Of a stretch of 64,000 nucleotides of DNA, positions 17,803 through 26,758 are shown in pieces; the first letter of the stretch is position 1, and every line of letters begins with the position of its first letter. The stretch is from Streptomyces chattanoogensis (lineage in GTDB: Bacteria > Actinomycetota > Actinomycetes > Streptomycetales > Streptomycetaceae), in NCBI RefSeq assembly GCF_001294335.1, contig NZ_LGKG01000133.1:1-64000 (forward strand), given 5' to 3'. The position numbers and the translations under genes were made by a program. The notes under the pieces were generated by a model that was not told where the DNA came from, did no database searches, and saw nothing but the letters and a program-made list of their open reading frames with translations.

Positions 17803-19758
17803 TCAGCGCGCCAAACCGCGGAGCATCGTGACGGCATACGCGCAGACCAGCGCGGTCAGCGACAACGCCATTGCGCTGCCGACCGGTTGGGTCGCGAGTC
17901 GCATGGCGACCGATACGGCTTGGTCGATTCCGGACGGCCACTGATAGAGAGCCGACGACCCCAGTCGCCCCGGCAGCCCCACCAGTGACCGGGCCGCGGG
18001 CCCGGTCACCTCGCGCTGCACAAGCGGCAGGACGACGACGGGTACGGCGAGGACGGCGGCCAACCCCGTTGCGGTGGAACGGAATACACCGGCGGCCAAT
18101 ACGCCTGCCCATGCGCAGCCGATGAGCAGGGCCAGCCAACCGGCAGCGAGAAATGGCAGTTCGGTGATGCTGGTGACCGATTCCGGGCCGAAGAGATAGC
18201 GGGCGCCTGCTTCGTCGACGGTCAGTACGCAGACGCCGAGGGTCAGTGCGCAGGCCCCGCTGACAAGGAGTTTGGCGACGAGGAGCCCGAGGCGGCGGGG
18301 TACGGTGCCGCGTTCGGAGGCCAGTGCCGGGTAGCGGAACTCCTGGCCGAAGGCGAGCGCTCCGAGGAGCCCGGCGCCCAGTGCGGCCGGAGGGAAGGGC
18401 AGTTGACGGGGCCAGCCCGTGAGGACGCGGGACATCGGCGCCTCGCCCTGCCGGGCCAGCAGCAGCGCCAGCGCCAGGGATACGAGGACGGACGCGACCG
18501 CCGCGAACAGTCCGGTGCGGTCGCTCAGCGTGCGGCGCAGCTCGTAGCGCAGCGGCCAGGCCGGGCCGGGGGCGGGCAGGCGGGGGATGGCGAGCTTCTC
18601 GGGGGCCGGTGCCGAGGACCGGGCCGGACGGGCGGCGGGGACGGTGGCCCCGATGATCGGGAGGGTGAGGGTGTCGGACACGGTGTCCGTGCCCTTGGGG
18701 GCGATGGCGGCGCGGGCCGCCTGGATGACGCGGAGCATCGGCGCGGGGCCGGGCGCGGGCGCCGGCTCGGGCGCGGTGCCGTCCGGAGGCTGTGGTGCGG
18801 ACGGGGCGTCGGCGGCGGGACCGGGCAGGCGGCCGTCGGCGCGGTGGAGTGGGGTGACCGGTCCGGTGTCGCCGACCTCGTCGGCGAGCTGGTGCACCAG
18901 GATGCCGTGACGGAAGGCGACCTCCCCCACGGCGCCGCAGCTGCTGCCGTAGACGGCGAGCCGGGTGCCGCTCTCGCGGACGACCTCGATGGTGCGGCCG
19001 ACGGCGGGATCCGCGGCGTGCTCGGCGCGCTGGGACTCGTCGACGAGGAGGGTGGCGAGGCGGTCTGCCTGCGGGGAGCGGACGGCCACCCGGGGGCGCA
19101 GGCGGGTGCGGGCGAAGTCGGCGGCTTCCTGATCGGCGACAAGTCGACCTTCTTGCATGGTGACCACGCGGTCGGCGGTGCGCGCGGCCTCCTTGGCGTC
19201 GCGGGAGGTGACGAGGACGGCGCCGCCCTGTGCCGTGTAGCTGTGCAGCAGGCCGTGCAGCCAGGCCGCTTCGCGGCGGGAGAGCCCTTCGGTGGGCTCG
19301 TCGAGGACGAGCGTGTGCGGGTCGCCGATGAGTGCGGACGCCAGGCCCAGGCGGCGGTCCATCCCGCGGGAGAAGCCTCCCAGGCGCTGGTCGGCCAGGC
19401 CGCTGAGGCCGACGAGCTCGAGTACGTCGTCGGCGCGGCCGGCCGGGACGCCGGCGGCGGCGCTGAGCATGCGCAGATGCCCGCGGGCCGTGCGGGAGGG
19501 GTCGGCGGGGGTGTCGCCCAGGAGGACGCCGAGTTCGCGGGCCGGGTTGGGGATGCGGTGCAGGGGGCGGCCGCGGAAGAGGGCTACGCCGCGACCGCGT
19601 TCGAGCTGGAGCATCAGGCGCAGGGCGGTGGTCTTGCCCGCGGCGGCGGGGCCGAGGAGCACGGTGATCTTGCCCGGCCGGGCCTCGAAGCTCAGGTCGT
19701 CGACGGCGGGCGGGAGTTCACCGCGGGGTGCGCTGGTCAGTCCGATGGCCTGGATCAT
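17803..19758 (-). CDS. ABC transporter, ATPase fused to permease
   Basis: 651 residues with an N-terminal ABC ATPase (about 1-215) and a C-terminal membrane domain (about 430-650, five to six helices). The ATPase has Walker A GPAAAGKTT, a signature motif degraded to GGFSRGMDRR, Walker B TLVLDEPTEG and a normal H-loop region replaced by VTSRDAKEA. The lack of the switch histidine is unusual and could mean weak hydrolysis. The middle 200 residues form a linker with a Pro/Ala-rich section. The membrane part shows LFAAVASVLVSLALALLLAR, then AALGAGLLGALAFGQEFRY, like gliding-type/ABC-2 permeases. Substrate is unknown. Confidence 0.82.
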   Translation of the reverse strand: MIQAIGLTSAPRGELPPAVDDLSFEARPGKITVLLGPAAAGKTTALRLMLQLERGRGVALFRGRPLHRIPNPARELGVLLGDTPADPSRTARGHLRMLSAAAGVPAGRADDVLELVGLSGLADQRLGGFSRGMDRRLGLASALIGDPHTLVLDEPTEGLSRREAAWLHGLLHSYTAQGGAVLVTSRDAKEAARTADRVVTMQEGRLVADQEAADFARTRLRPRVAVRSPQADRLATLLVDESQRAEHAADPAVGRTIEVVRESGTRLAVYGSSCGAVGEVAFRHGILVHQLADEVGDTGPVTPLHRADGRLPGPAADAPSAPQPPDGTAPEPAPAPGPAPMLRVIQAARAAIAPKGTDTVSDTLTLPIIGATVPAARPARSSAPAPEKLAIPRLPAPGPAWPLRYELRRTLSDRTGLFAAVASVLVSLALALLLARQGEAPMSRVLTGWPRQLPFPPAALGAGLLGALAFGQEFRYPALASERGTVPRRLGLLVAKLLVSGACALTLGVCVLTVDEAGARYLFGPESVTSITELPFLAAGWLALLIGCAWAGVLAAGVFRSTATGLAAVLAVPVVVLPLVQREVTGPAARSLVGLPGRLGSSALYQWPSGIDQAVSVAMRLATQPVGSAMALSLTALVCAYAVTMLRGLAR

Positions 19759-19926
19759 CGCGTCCCTCGCGGGGCGTGAGACCGTTCGGCAGTTGCTGGG
19801 GGTACGAGAGGGCTCACCCCGCCAAGGTAACCCGATATGTCTTATTTACCCGTAATTGCCGGGGCGGGTTGTTCCGCCGTGTCCCGTCGTGTGCCACCGC
19901 GCTCCGCAGCGGCCGCCGCTTGCGGC

Positions 19927-20703
19927 TCAGACCTCCGGGCGCAGCATCGGCGGGTTGAGCAGTGTCGCGCCCCCGGCTCTGAACAGCTGGGCGGGGCGGC
20001 CGCCCTGACGGGTCGTCGTACCGCCGGTGGGCACCAGGAAGCCGGGGGTGCCGGTCACCTTGCGGTGGAAGTTGCGGGGGTCCAGGGCGACGCCCCAGAC
20101 GGCTTCGTAGACGCGCCGCAGCTCGCCGACGGTGAACTCCGGCGGGCAGAAAGCCGTGGCGAGCGACGAGTATTCGATCTTCGAGCGGGCGCGCTCGACG
20201 CCGTCCGTGAGGATCTGTGCATGGTCGAAGGCGAGTGGAGCGGCCAGCTCGCCGTCGCGGCCGTGCGTGCCGTCCTGGTCGAGGAGTGTCTCCACCGGGG
20301 CCCAGCGGGCGCTGTGGGCGTCGCCGCCGGCGCGGGGGGCGGGCAGGTCGGGGGCGAGGACGAGGTGCGCGACGCTGACCACCCGCATCCGGGGGTCGCG
20401 CTTGGGGTCGCCGTAGGTGGCGAGCTGCTCGAGGTGCGCGCCGTACGCGGGCGGCGGGCCGGTCGGGGACTGGGCGTGCAGGCCGGTCTCCTCGGCGAGT
20501 TCCCGGGCGGCGGCATCCGCGAGGTCCTCGTCGGCCCGGACGAATCCGCCGGGCAGGGCCCAGCGGCCCTGGAACGGCGGCTCACCACGGCGCACGGCCA
20601 GTGCGCACAGCGCGTGGCGGCGCACGGTGAGCACGACCAGGTCGACGGTGACGGCGAAGGGCGGAAAGGCCGACGGGTCGTAGGGAGGCATGCCCGCGAT
20701 CAT
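19927..20703 (-). CDS. NrtR-type regulator: Nudix domain plus winged helix
   Basis: 258 residues. The N-terminal Nudix domain keeps a complete Nudix box (G-x5-E-x7-REL-x-EE-x-G-L, seen as GFVRADE followed by RELAEETGL), and a C-terminal winged-helix module (EFTVGELRRVYEAVWGVALD, PRNFHRKVTG) is typical of NrtR, the ADP-ribose-responsive repressor of NAD metabolism. Intact catalytic residues mean hydrolase activity is still possible. An inverted repeat 21 bases before its ATG (20724-20739) could be its own operator. No NAD biosynthesis gene is adjacent, so targets lie elsewhere or it acts on sugar-nucleotide metabolism. Confidence 0.82.
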   Translation of the reverse strand: MIAGMPPYDPSAFPPFAVTVDLVVLTVRRHALCALAVRRGEPPFQGRWALPGGFVRADEDLADAAARELAEETGLHAQSPTGPPPAYGAHLEQLATYGDPKRDPRMRVVSVAHLVLAPDLPAPRAGGDAHSARWAPVETLLDQDGTHGRDGELAAPLAFDHAQILTDGVERARSKIEYSSLATAFCPPEFTVGELRRVYEAVWGVALDPRNFHRKVTGTPGFLVPTGGTTTRQGGRPAQLFRAGGATLLNPPMLRPEV

Positions 20704-20723
20704 AGTCGTCCGCTTGACGATAA

Positions 20724-20739
20724 ACAGGTCTTGACCTGT
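20724..20739. promoter_or_regulatory. Inverted repeat between debranching-like gene and nrtR-type gene
   Basis: ACAGGTC-TT-GACCTGT is a perfect 7-bp inverted repeat in the 37-bp space between two codirectional genes. Too short for a strong terminator, it looks like a repressor operator just ahead of the regulator's start. Confidence 0.55.
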
Positions 20740-20740
20740 A

Positions 20741-22858
20741 TCAGGACCCCAGCTGCAGGCCGTCCGCCGCGGCCTCGACCATCCCCATGCCGAGCCTGCT
20801 GATGCGTACGGCGAACGGCTGCGCCGCGACGCTCAGGCCGGTGAACTGCATCGCGCCCAGCGGCGCGGTGCCCAGCGGCCGGACGGACACGGTCCCGGCC
20901 GGGACGTCGGGGCGCAAGCCGGCGAGCGCGATCAGCGTCTGGACCGCACCGGCCGCCGCCACCGCCGCGGGGCGGCAGGCCGCCGGGTGCGGGACGGGGG
21001 CGCCGCCGGCGGTGCGCTGCTCCCCCGCGTACATCTCCGGGAGGCGGTGGCCGAAGCTGTCCGCGGCGTCGAGGACGCCCCGGGCGAGGGCTCCGGCGGC
21101 CTTGTCGTGGCCGGACGCGGCGAGTCCGGCGACGGCGACGGCGGTCTCGTGGACGCGGACCGCGCCGCTGCGGTGGCCGAAGGGGTTGTAGCCGCTTTCC
21201 TTGGCACCGAGCCCGCGCAGACCCCAGCCGGTGTCCAGGGCGGGGCCGTGCAGGAGCCTGGCCAGTTGGTCGGTCCGGGCCGCGTCCAGCAGGCCGGGGG
21301 CCAGGGTGCCGCCGCCGAGCAGTCCGGTGTCGAGGAGATGCGCCGCACTGGAGCCGAGATGCGGGAGCGGTCGGCCGTCGGCGGTGAGCCAGGCGGCGGG
21401 GCGGCCGCCCGCCCGGTCCTCGAGCCAGAAGTCCGTACGGAACCGGGCGCGCAGATCCGCTGCCCACTCCCGCAGCACCGTCGCGTCGGGCAAGCCGAAG
21501 TCGGCCAGGAGGTCGGCGCCCAGGAGTGCGGCGCGGTGCGCGTGGGCCTGGGTCTCGCAGCGGTACGGCCCGTCGGGCGCGGGGTCGGGGACATATCCGC
21601 CGCGTCTCGTGCCCGTCGTCTCGCTCGCGATGCGCATCCACCGCAGACAGCGTTCCGCGGCGGGCAGCAGCCGCTCGGTCTCCTGGTCGGGCAGTCCCCA
21701 GCGGCGCGCCTCGGCGAGGACGGCGGGGAACAGCAGCGTGGCCTCGATGCCCGTGCAGCTCGGCGGGGCATGTGGTCCGGCGTCGCGGAGGGTTCCGGGA
21801 ATTCGGCCGAATTCCGCTCCTGGGGTGGCTTGTTGGGTACGGGCGAGTGCCCGCAGGGTGCTCGCGGCGAGCCGGGTGCCCAGGGGAAGCAGCATCCTGG
21901 CGGTCCACAGCGCCTCCGCCGGGGCGAGCCCGCACCGCCAGGGGAAGCCACCGGCGACATAGGTGTCCAGCGGTTCGGCGGGGTCGCGCACCAGCAGGCC
22001 GTACAGATCGTCGAGGCTGCCGGCCAGGAGCGCGTCGGCTCGGTGGTCGTCGCACTCCAGCCGTGCGGGCGACCAGGGGCGCGGCGGCCGGTCGCCACGC
22101 AGGCGGGGGACGGGGGCCCGGCCCCGCCTGCCGGCGGCCCGGGTGGCCCCGGAGCGCCGTCGGCCGGACGGATGGGCGCCCGGGACATCGCCGGCATCGA
22201 GGTCGAGCCGGACGCGCAGCTCGATGGTGCGGTGGCCGCCGGGCGCCAGGTCCAGATCCCAGCGCAGCAGGCCTGCCGACGCCAGTACGTCCTGGGGTGC
22301 GGGCACCGCGGAGACCACCGCGTGTGCCCCGGACGCGGACCAGCGGAGCCCGGATCCATGGACGGCGGCGCGCAGTTCGGGCCCGGGGAGCCCGACGGCG
22401 ACGGCGCCGAGCTCCGCGAGATCGGTGCCCAGGCGGATCTCGACCGGGATCCGGACGTGCCTGGTGGCACTGCTGTGGAAGGTGAGCTGCTCGGTGCCGT
22501 CGGCGGACCGGAGCCGCTCCATCCGGATGTCCGGGTCCGGTCCGCGCTCACCGGCTTTGCGGACCGTGCCGATGAACCGCGCGCGGTCCGCGGCGGCCAA
22601 CCGCCCCTGGACGACGAGGGGTTCACCGCCTGCCGCCCGCACCTCGCAGCGGGAGAGGATCCGCAGGCCGTCGCGGTAGCAGCCGTCCAGACCATGGCCG
22701 GTCAGCTGTCCCGAAGGGGGTGAGACGGCCAGGCCCGGCAGCGCCACGCAGACCAGCGAGGAGTGGACGGGCTGGGGCCGGGGGACGCGGGGCGGCGCGG
22801 GGCGCCGTTCGCCGGACGGCCGGCGCGCCGGCTGGGTGATGGGGACGATGCCTGGCAC
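20741..22858 (-). CDS. Glycogen-debranching-like (amylo-alpha-1,6-glucosidase N-terminal) protein
   Basis: A protein of about 705 residues. The N-terminal half has the beta-rich glycogen-debranching N-terminal fold (residues about 35-300, including HGLDGCYRDGLRILSR). The C-terminal half is an (alpha/alpha)6-type domain (YVAGGFPWRCGLAPAEALWT, GRIPGTLRDAGPHAPPS, GWGLRGLGAKESGYNPFGHR), as in amylo-alpha-1,6-glucosidases. The likely role is trimming or recycling of glycogen or another alpha-glucan. The GTG at 22858 was chosen because GGGAG lies eight bases upstream; the frame is open to 22936. It lies 24 to 100 bp downstream of the DUF4192 gene depending on start. Confidence 0.75.
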   Translation of the reverse strand: MPGIVPITQPARRPSGERRPAPPRVPRPQPVHSSLVCVALPGLAVSPPSGQLTGHGLDGCYRDGLRILSRCEVRAAGGEPLVVQGRLAAADRARFIGTVRKAGERGPDPDIRMERLRSADGTEQLTFHSSATRHVRIPVEIRLGTDLAELGAVAVGLPGPELRAAVHGSGLRWSASGAHAVVSAVPAPQDVLASAGLLRWDLDLAPGGHRTIELRVRLDLDAGDVPGAHPSGRRRSGATRAAGRRGRAPVPRLRGDRPPRPWSPARLECDDHRADALLAGSLDDLYGLLVRDPAEPLDTYVAGGFPWRCGLAPAEALWTARMLLPLGTRLAASTLRALARTQQATPGAEFGRIPGTLRDAGPHAPPSCTGIEATLLFPAVLAEARRWGLPDQETERLLPAAERCLRWMRIASETTGTRRGGYVPDPAPDGPYRCETQAHAHRAALLGADLLADFGLPDATVLREWAADLRARFRTDFWLEDRAGGRPAAWLTADGRPLPHLGSSAAHLLDTGLLGGGTLAPGLLDAARTDQLARLLHGPALDTGWGLRGLGAKESGYNPFGHRSGAVRVHETAVAVAGLAASGHDKAAGALARGVLDAADSFGHRLPEMYAGEQRTAGGAPVPHPAACRPAAVAAAGAVQTLIALAGLRPDVPAGTVSVRPLGTAPLGAMQFTGLSVAAQPFAVRISRLGMGMVEAAADGLQLGS

Positions 22859-22960
22859 GCTCTGCGCTCCCTGGTGGTGTCGGCTCCGTACGGCCTGCGC
22901 CACCTTCGTGAACGGTCCGGTCGGCGCCCAGGTCACGCCGGCCGCCCGGCGCCGGGACGG

Positions 22961-24451
22961 TCACCGTCGGCCCCGGTCACCGTCCCGGCCGGCCCGGCGC
23001 CTGCCGCGTCCGTCGGTGGTACGGCCCCGGGGGCGGGAGCCGCCGCGTGGCCCGAGGGGACGGTCGGCGGCGGTTCCGGGGCGGACCGACTGCGGCCGTT
23101 TGCCGGGCCGTGGCGATTCCTTGGCGGGCGTCGTCTTCGCGGGCGTCGTCGTGGCCGGCGTCGTCGCCCCGCGGCTGGACGCGGCATCGTGTTCCTCGCG
23201 CTCTTTGCGCTGCTCGCGCAGACAGCGGCGCAGCGGCTCCGGGTCGAGTCCTTCGTTGACGGCGCGGTGCAGCAGGTCGGCGAAGACGTAGCCGGGGTCG
23301 ATGGACAGGGCGCGGCCGAGTGTGACCCGCGCCGAGGGGCCGTCATCGGTCGCCCAGCAGACCCATCCGGCCAGGGTCAGCAGGGCCACGGCGTGCTCGA
23401 GATAGCCGCCGGCGCAGCGGCGGGCGAGGGCGCGCCAGAGCCGGAGCGCGGGCGCCGCGGCGGGGCCCTCCATCCACTCCGCGGCGCGGTCGCGGGTGAT
23501 GCGGTCCTGGAGCCCGTGGATGAGGGAGGCAGCCTCGGCGTCGGTGATCAGCGCGTCGTCGCAGGCGTCGCGGGCCCGGTTGCTGCCCGTGGGGGTGTCC
23601 AGGCGGAAGCGGCGGATCATCGCCTCGGCCAGCTCGAGGGTGTCCCGGCGGACGGCCGCCGCGCCCTCGGGCCGGAGCATGCGCGGGACGAGTGCGGCGG
23701 CCTCGGCGTCCAGGGCCTTTTCCTGGTCGGCAGCCCTGGGGCCGGTGCGGGGCGCCAGCCGGGCCTCCATTTCCTTGAGCGAGCCGCGCACCTGCATGCC
23801 CGCGTAGGCGGCGGCCGCGGCCATCACGGACGTGCCCGGCATGGCCATGGGGGTGCCGTCGGCGGGGCAGCAGCGGAAGTCGGGGCAGCAGTACGACCAG
23901 AAGCGGCCGTTGGAGAGACAGAGGGCTTCGAGCACGGGCACGTCCAGCGCGCCGCAGGCGGTGCGCAGGCGCTGGGCGAGCGGACGGAGGCGGTCCTTGA
24001 CGTCCTTGCCGCTCTCGCCTGCCGCGGGTTCCTGGCAGAGGAAGACGAGGATGCCCATGGGGCGCTCGCCGCGGCCGGCGGCGGAGATCAGGCAGTCGGC
24101 GAGCTGGTCGGCGGCGTCCGGCCACTGTGCGGAGTCCGCCGGGATCCCGAGGCGGACCCGGCCGCCGAAGCGTCCGCGGTCGCCGTGCAGTGCGACGAGA
24201 ACGATGCTGTCGTCCGGGTAGAAACCCATGAGGTACGGGAGCGCGTCGGCGATTTCGGCGGCGCTGCGCAAGGTGACCTGGGGGTCGGCGGGCGGGCCGG
24301 CGGGTGTGGCGGGTTCGGCGGGGCGGGCGGCACGGGACGGGTTGTCGGCGGTGTGCGAGGAGTTGTCGGAGGCGTTGGGCTCGGTCGGTTCGCTGTGCGG
24401 ATTCTTGCTGTGCGGGCTCTCGCTGTGTGCGTTCTCGCTGTGCGGATTCAT
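22961..24451 (-). CDS. DUF4192 domain protein
   Basis: 496 residues. The DUF4192 core (about residues 55-430) starts VTLRSAAEIADALPYLMGFY, with PDDSIVLVALHGDRG and a Cys-rich LSNGRFWSYCCPDFRCCPADG, which could bind metal. A highly basic Arg/Gly-rich tail of about 70 residues follows. The N-terminus is a five-residue tandem repeat (NPHSE, NAHSE, SPHSK, NPHSE). The family is actinobacterial and without known function. The gene diverges from recQ, sharing a 141-bp control region with DnaA-box-like repeats, which hints at a link to DNA replication or repair. The start is ATG 24451; a longer frame antisense to recQ (up to 25855) was rejected. Confidence 0.85.
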   Translation of the reverse strand: MNPHSENAHSESPHSKNPHSEPTEPNASDNSSHTADNPSRAARPAEPATPAGPPADPQVTLRSAAEIADALPYLMGFYPDDSIVLVALHGDRGRFGGRVRLGIPADSAQWPDAADQLADCLISAAGRGERPMGILVFLCQEPAAGESGKDVKDRLRPLAQRLRTACGALDVPVLEALCLSNGRFWSYCCPDFRCCPADGTPMAMPGTSVMAAAAAYAGMQVRGSLKEMEARLAPRTGPRAADQEKALDAEAAALVPRMLRPEGAAAVRRDTLELAEAMIRRFRLDTPTGSNRARDACDDALITDAEAASLIHGLQDRITRDRAAEWMEGPAAAPALRLWRALARRCAGGYLEHAVALLTLAGWVCWATDDGPSARVTLGRALSIDPGYVFADLLHRAVNEGLDPEPLRRCLREQRKEREEHDAASSRGATTPATTTPAKTTPAKESPRPGKRPQSVRPGTAADRPLGPRGGSRPRGRTTDGRGRRRAGRDGDRGRR

Positions 24452-24491
24452 GGCTCGAAGATCGCGCGGTCGCCCGCCGCTCCGCGACCCC

Positions 24492-24542
24492 TGTGGATAA
24501 CTCGCGGGTGACGCGGTTTTCCACAGCCGCGGTTTTCCACAG
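24492..24542. repeat. DnaA-box-like sites with a 14-bp direct repeat
   Basis: TGTGGATAA (24492-24500) is followed by two copies of GCGGTTTTCCACAG (24513-24526 and 24529-24542), whose TTTTCCACA cores resemble inverted DnaA boxes. All three lie between the divergent DUF4192 and recQ genes. The 16-bp period of the repeat places both cores on different faces of the helix. Confidence 0.6.
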
Positions 24543-24592
24543 ATTCGGGCGGGGGTTCGCGCGTTGTCAGCGGCATCGGGTTGCATGGGGGC

Positions 24593-26758
24593 ATGAGCAA
24601 CGAAGACCTGCGTGCCGCGGCCGATGCCGTCCTGTCCCGACTCGTCGGGGATCCCGGCGGCGAGGCCCGGCTGCGCGAGGATCAGTGGCGGGCGATCGAG
24701 GCGCTGGTCGCCGACCACCGCCGGGCGCTGGTCGTGCAGCGCACGGGCTGGGGCAAGTCCGCGGTCTATTTCGTCGCGACGGCGCTGCTGCGGGCGCGCG
24801 GCAGCGGCCCGACAGTGATCGTTTCGCCGCTGCTGGCGCTGATGCGCAACCAGGTCGAGGCGGCCTCGCGGGCCGGGATCCACGCGCGCACGATCAACTC
24901 CTCCAACACCGAGGAGTGGGAGAGCGTGCAGGCCGCGGTGGCGGCCGGCGAGGTCGACGTGCTGCTGGTGAGCCCCGAGCGGCTCAACAACCCCGATTTC
25001 CGCGATCAGGTGCTGCCCGAGCTCGCCGCGGCCACCGGCCTGCTGGTGGTCGACGAAGCGCACTGCATCTCCGACTGGGGCCATGACTTCCGGCCGGACT
25101 ACCGCCGGCTGCGCACGATGCTCGCCGGTCTCCCGCCCGGTGTGCCGGTGCTCGCGACGACCGCCACCGCCAACGCCCGGGTGACGGCCGATGTCGCCGA
25201 GCAGCTGGGGACGGGCGAGGGCACCGCCGAGGCGCTGGTGCTGCGGGGCCCGCTGGACCGGGAGAGCCTGAGTCTGGGCGTGCTGGCGCTGCCGGACGCC
25301 GCGCACCGGCTGGCGTGGCTGGCGGACCATCTGGACGAGCTGCCGGGCTCGGGGATCATCTACACCCTCACCGTCGCCGCCGCCGAGGAGGTCACGGCGT
25401 TCCTGCGGCACCGGGGGCACACGGTCGCCCCGTACACCGGCAGGACGGAGAACGCCGACCGGCAGCAGGCCGAGGACGATCTGCTGGCCAACCGGGTCAA
25501 GGCGCTGGTGGCGACGTCCGCGCTGGGGATGGGCTTCGACAAGCCTGACCTGGGGTTCGTGGTGCACCTGGGCTCGCCGTCGTCGCCCATCGCGTACTAC
25601 CAGCAGGTGGGGCGGGCCGGGCGTGGGGTCAAGCATGCCGAGGTGCTGCTGCTGCCGGGCCGCGAGGACGAGGCGATCTGGCAGTACTTCGCATCGCTGG
25701 CGTTCCCGCCCGAGGAGCAGGTGCGCCGGACGCTGGACGTCCTGGCGGCGGCCGGCCGGCCGGTGTCGCTGCCGGCACTGGAGCCGCAGGTCGAACTGCG
25801 CCGCTCCCGCCTGGAGATCATGCTCAAGGTGCTCGATGTGGACGGCGCCGTGCACCGCGTCAAGGGCGGCTGGACGGCCACCGGCCGGCCGTGGTCGTAC
25901 GACGCGGAACGCTATGCGTGGGTGGCCCGGCAGCGTGCGGCGGAGCAGCAGGCGATGCGGGAGTACGCCGCCACGGCGGGCTGCCGGATGGAGTTCCTGC
26001 GGCGGCAGCTGGACGACGAGGCGGCGGTGGCGTGCGGCCGCTGTGACAACTGCGCCGGGGCGAAGTTCACCGCCGAGGTCTCCGCCGCATCACTGGACGC
26101 GGCACGTGGTGAACTGGGGCGCCCGGGTGTGGAGGTGGAACCGCGCCGTATGTGGCCGACGGGGCTGCCCGCCATCGGCCTGGACCTCAAGGGGCGTATT
26201 CCGGCGGGTGAGCTGGCCGCCACCGGCCGCGCCCTGGGCAGGCTGTCGGACATCGGGTGGGGCAACCGGCTGCGGCCGATGCTCGCACCGCAGGCACCGG
26301 ACGGTCCGGTGCCCGACGATGTGGCGGCCGCCGTGGTCACGGTGCTGGCCGACTGGGCCAAGGGGCCCGGGGGTTGGGCCTCCGGGGAGGACGGCGCACC
26401 GGCCCGCCCGGTGGGTGTCGTCTGCCTCTCGTCGCGCACCCGCCCGCAGCTGATCCGCTCGCTGGCGGAGCGGATCAGCTCGGTGGGCAGGATGCCGTTC
26501 CTGGGGACGGTGACATCGGTGGACGACGGAGCGGACGGCAGGGTTCCGCGCAGCAACAGCGCACAGCGGCTGCGGGCCCTGCACGGTGCGCTGAGCGTGC
26601 CGCCGGAGCTGGCGCAGGCGCTGGCGTCGGTGGACGGCCCGGTGCTGCTGGTGGACGACTACGCGGACACCGGCTGGACGCTGGCGGTGGCCGCCCGACT
26701 GTTGCGCGGCGCCGGGGCCGACGGGGTGTTTCCGCTGGTCCTCGCCGTACAGGGATAG
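24593..26758 (+). CDS. RecQ-family DNA helicase fused to a phosphoribosyltransferase-like domain
   Basis: 721 residues. The SF2 helicase core has motif 0 (RLREDQWRAIEALV), motif I (QRTGWGKSAVY), motif II as DEAH (LLVVDEAHCISDWGHDFRPD), motif III (LATTATAN) and motif VI (YYQQVGRAGRG). A RecQ zinc-binding region with CRMEFLRRQLDD and CGRCDNCAG follows at about residues 460-485. The last 220 residues are not RecQ: they end with PVLLVDDYADTGWTLAVAA, the PRPP-binding loop of ComF-like phosphoribosyltransferases. ATG 24593 was chosen over an in-frame TTG four codons earlier; the ribosome site is only GGGGG. The helicase presumably acts in repair; the role of the PRT domain is unknown. Confidence 0.88.
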   Translation: MSNEDLRAAADAVLSRLVGDPGGEARLREDQWRAIEALVADHRRALVVQRTGWGKSAVYFVATALLRARGSGPTVIVSPLLALMRNQVEAASRAGIHARTINSSNTEEWESVQAAVAAGEVDVLLVSPERLNNPDFRDQVLPELAAATGLLVVDEAHCISDWGHDFRPDYRRLRTMLAGLPPGVPVLATTATANARVTADVAEQLGTGEGTAEALVLRGPLDRESLSLGVLALPDAAHRLAWLADHLDELPGSGIIYTLTVAAAEEVTAFLRHRGHTVAPYTGRTENADRQQAEDDLLANRVKALVATSALGMGFDKPDLGFVVHLGSPSSPIAYYQQVGRAGRGVKHAEVLLLPGREDEAIWQYFASLAFPPEEQVRRTLDVLAAAGRPVSLPALEPQVELRRSRLEIMLKVLDVDGAVHRVKGGWTATGRPWSYDAERYAWVARQRAAEQQAMREYAATAGCRMEFLRRQLDDEAAVACGRCDNCAGAKFTAEVSAASLDAARGELGRPGVEVEPRRMWPTGLPAIGLDLKGRIPAGELAATGRALGRLSDIGWGNRLRPMLAPQAPDGPVPDDVAAAVVTVLADWAKGPGGWASGEDGAPARPVGVVCLSSRTRPQLIRSLAERISSVGRMPFLGTVTSVDDGADGRVPRSNSAQRLRALHGALSVPPELAQALASVDGPVLLVDDYADTGWTLAVAARLLRGAGADGVFPLVLAVQG

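Noticed and set aside
24452..25855. Extension of the DUF4192 frame back through recQ
   Set aside because: The upstream part is antisense to the recQ helicase core; the DUF4192 protein starts at ATG 24451.
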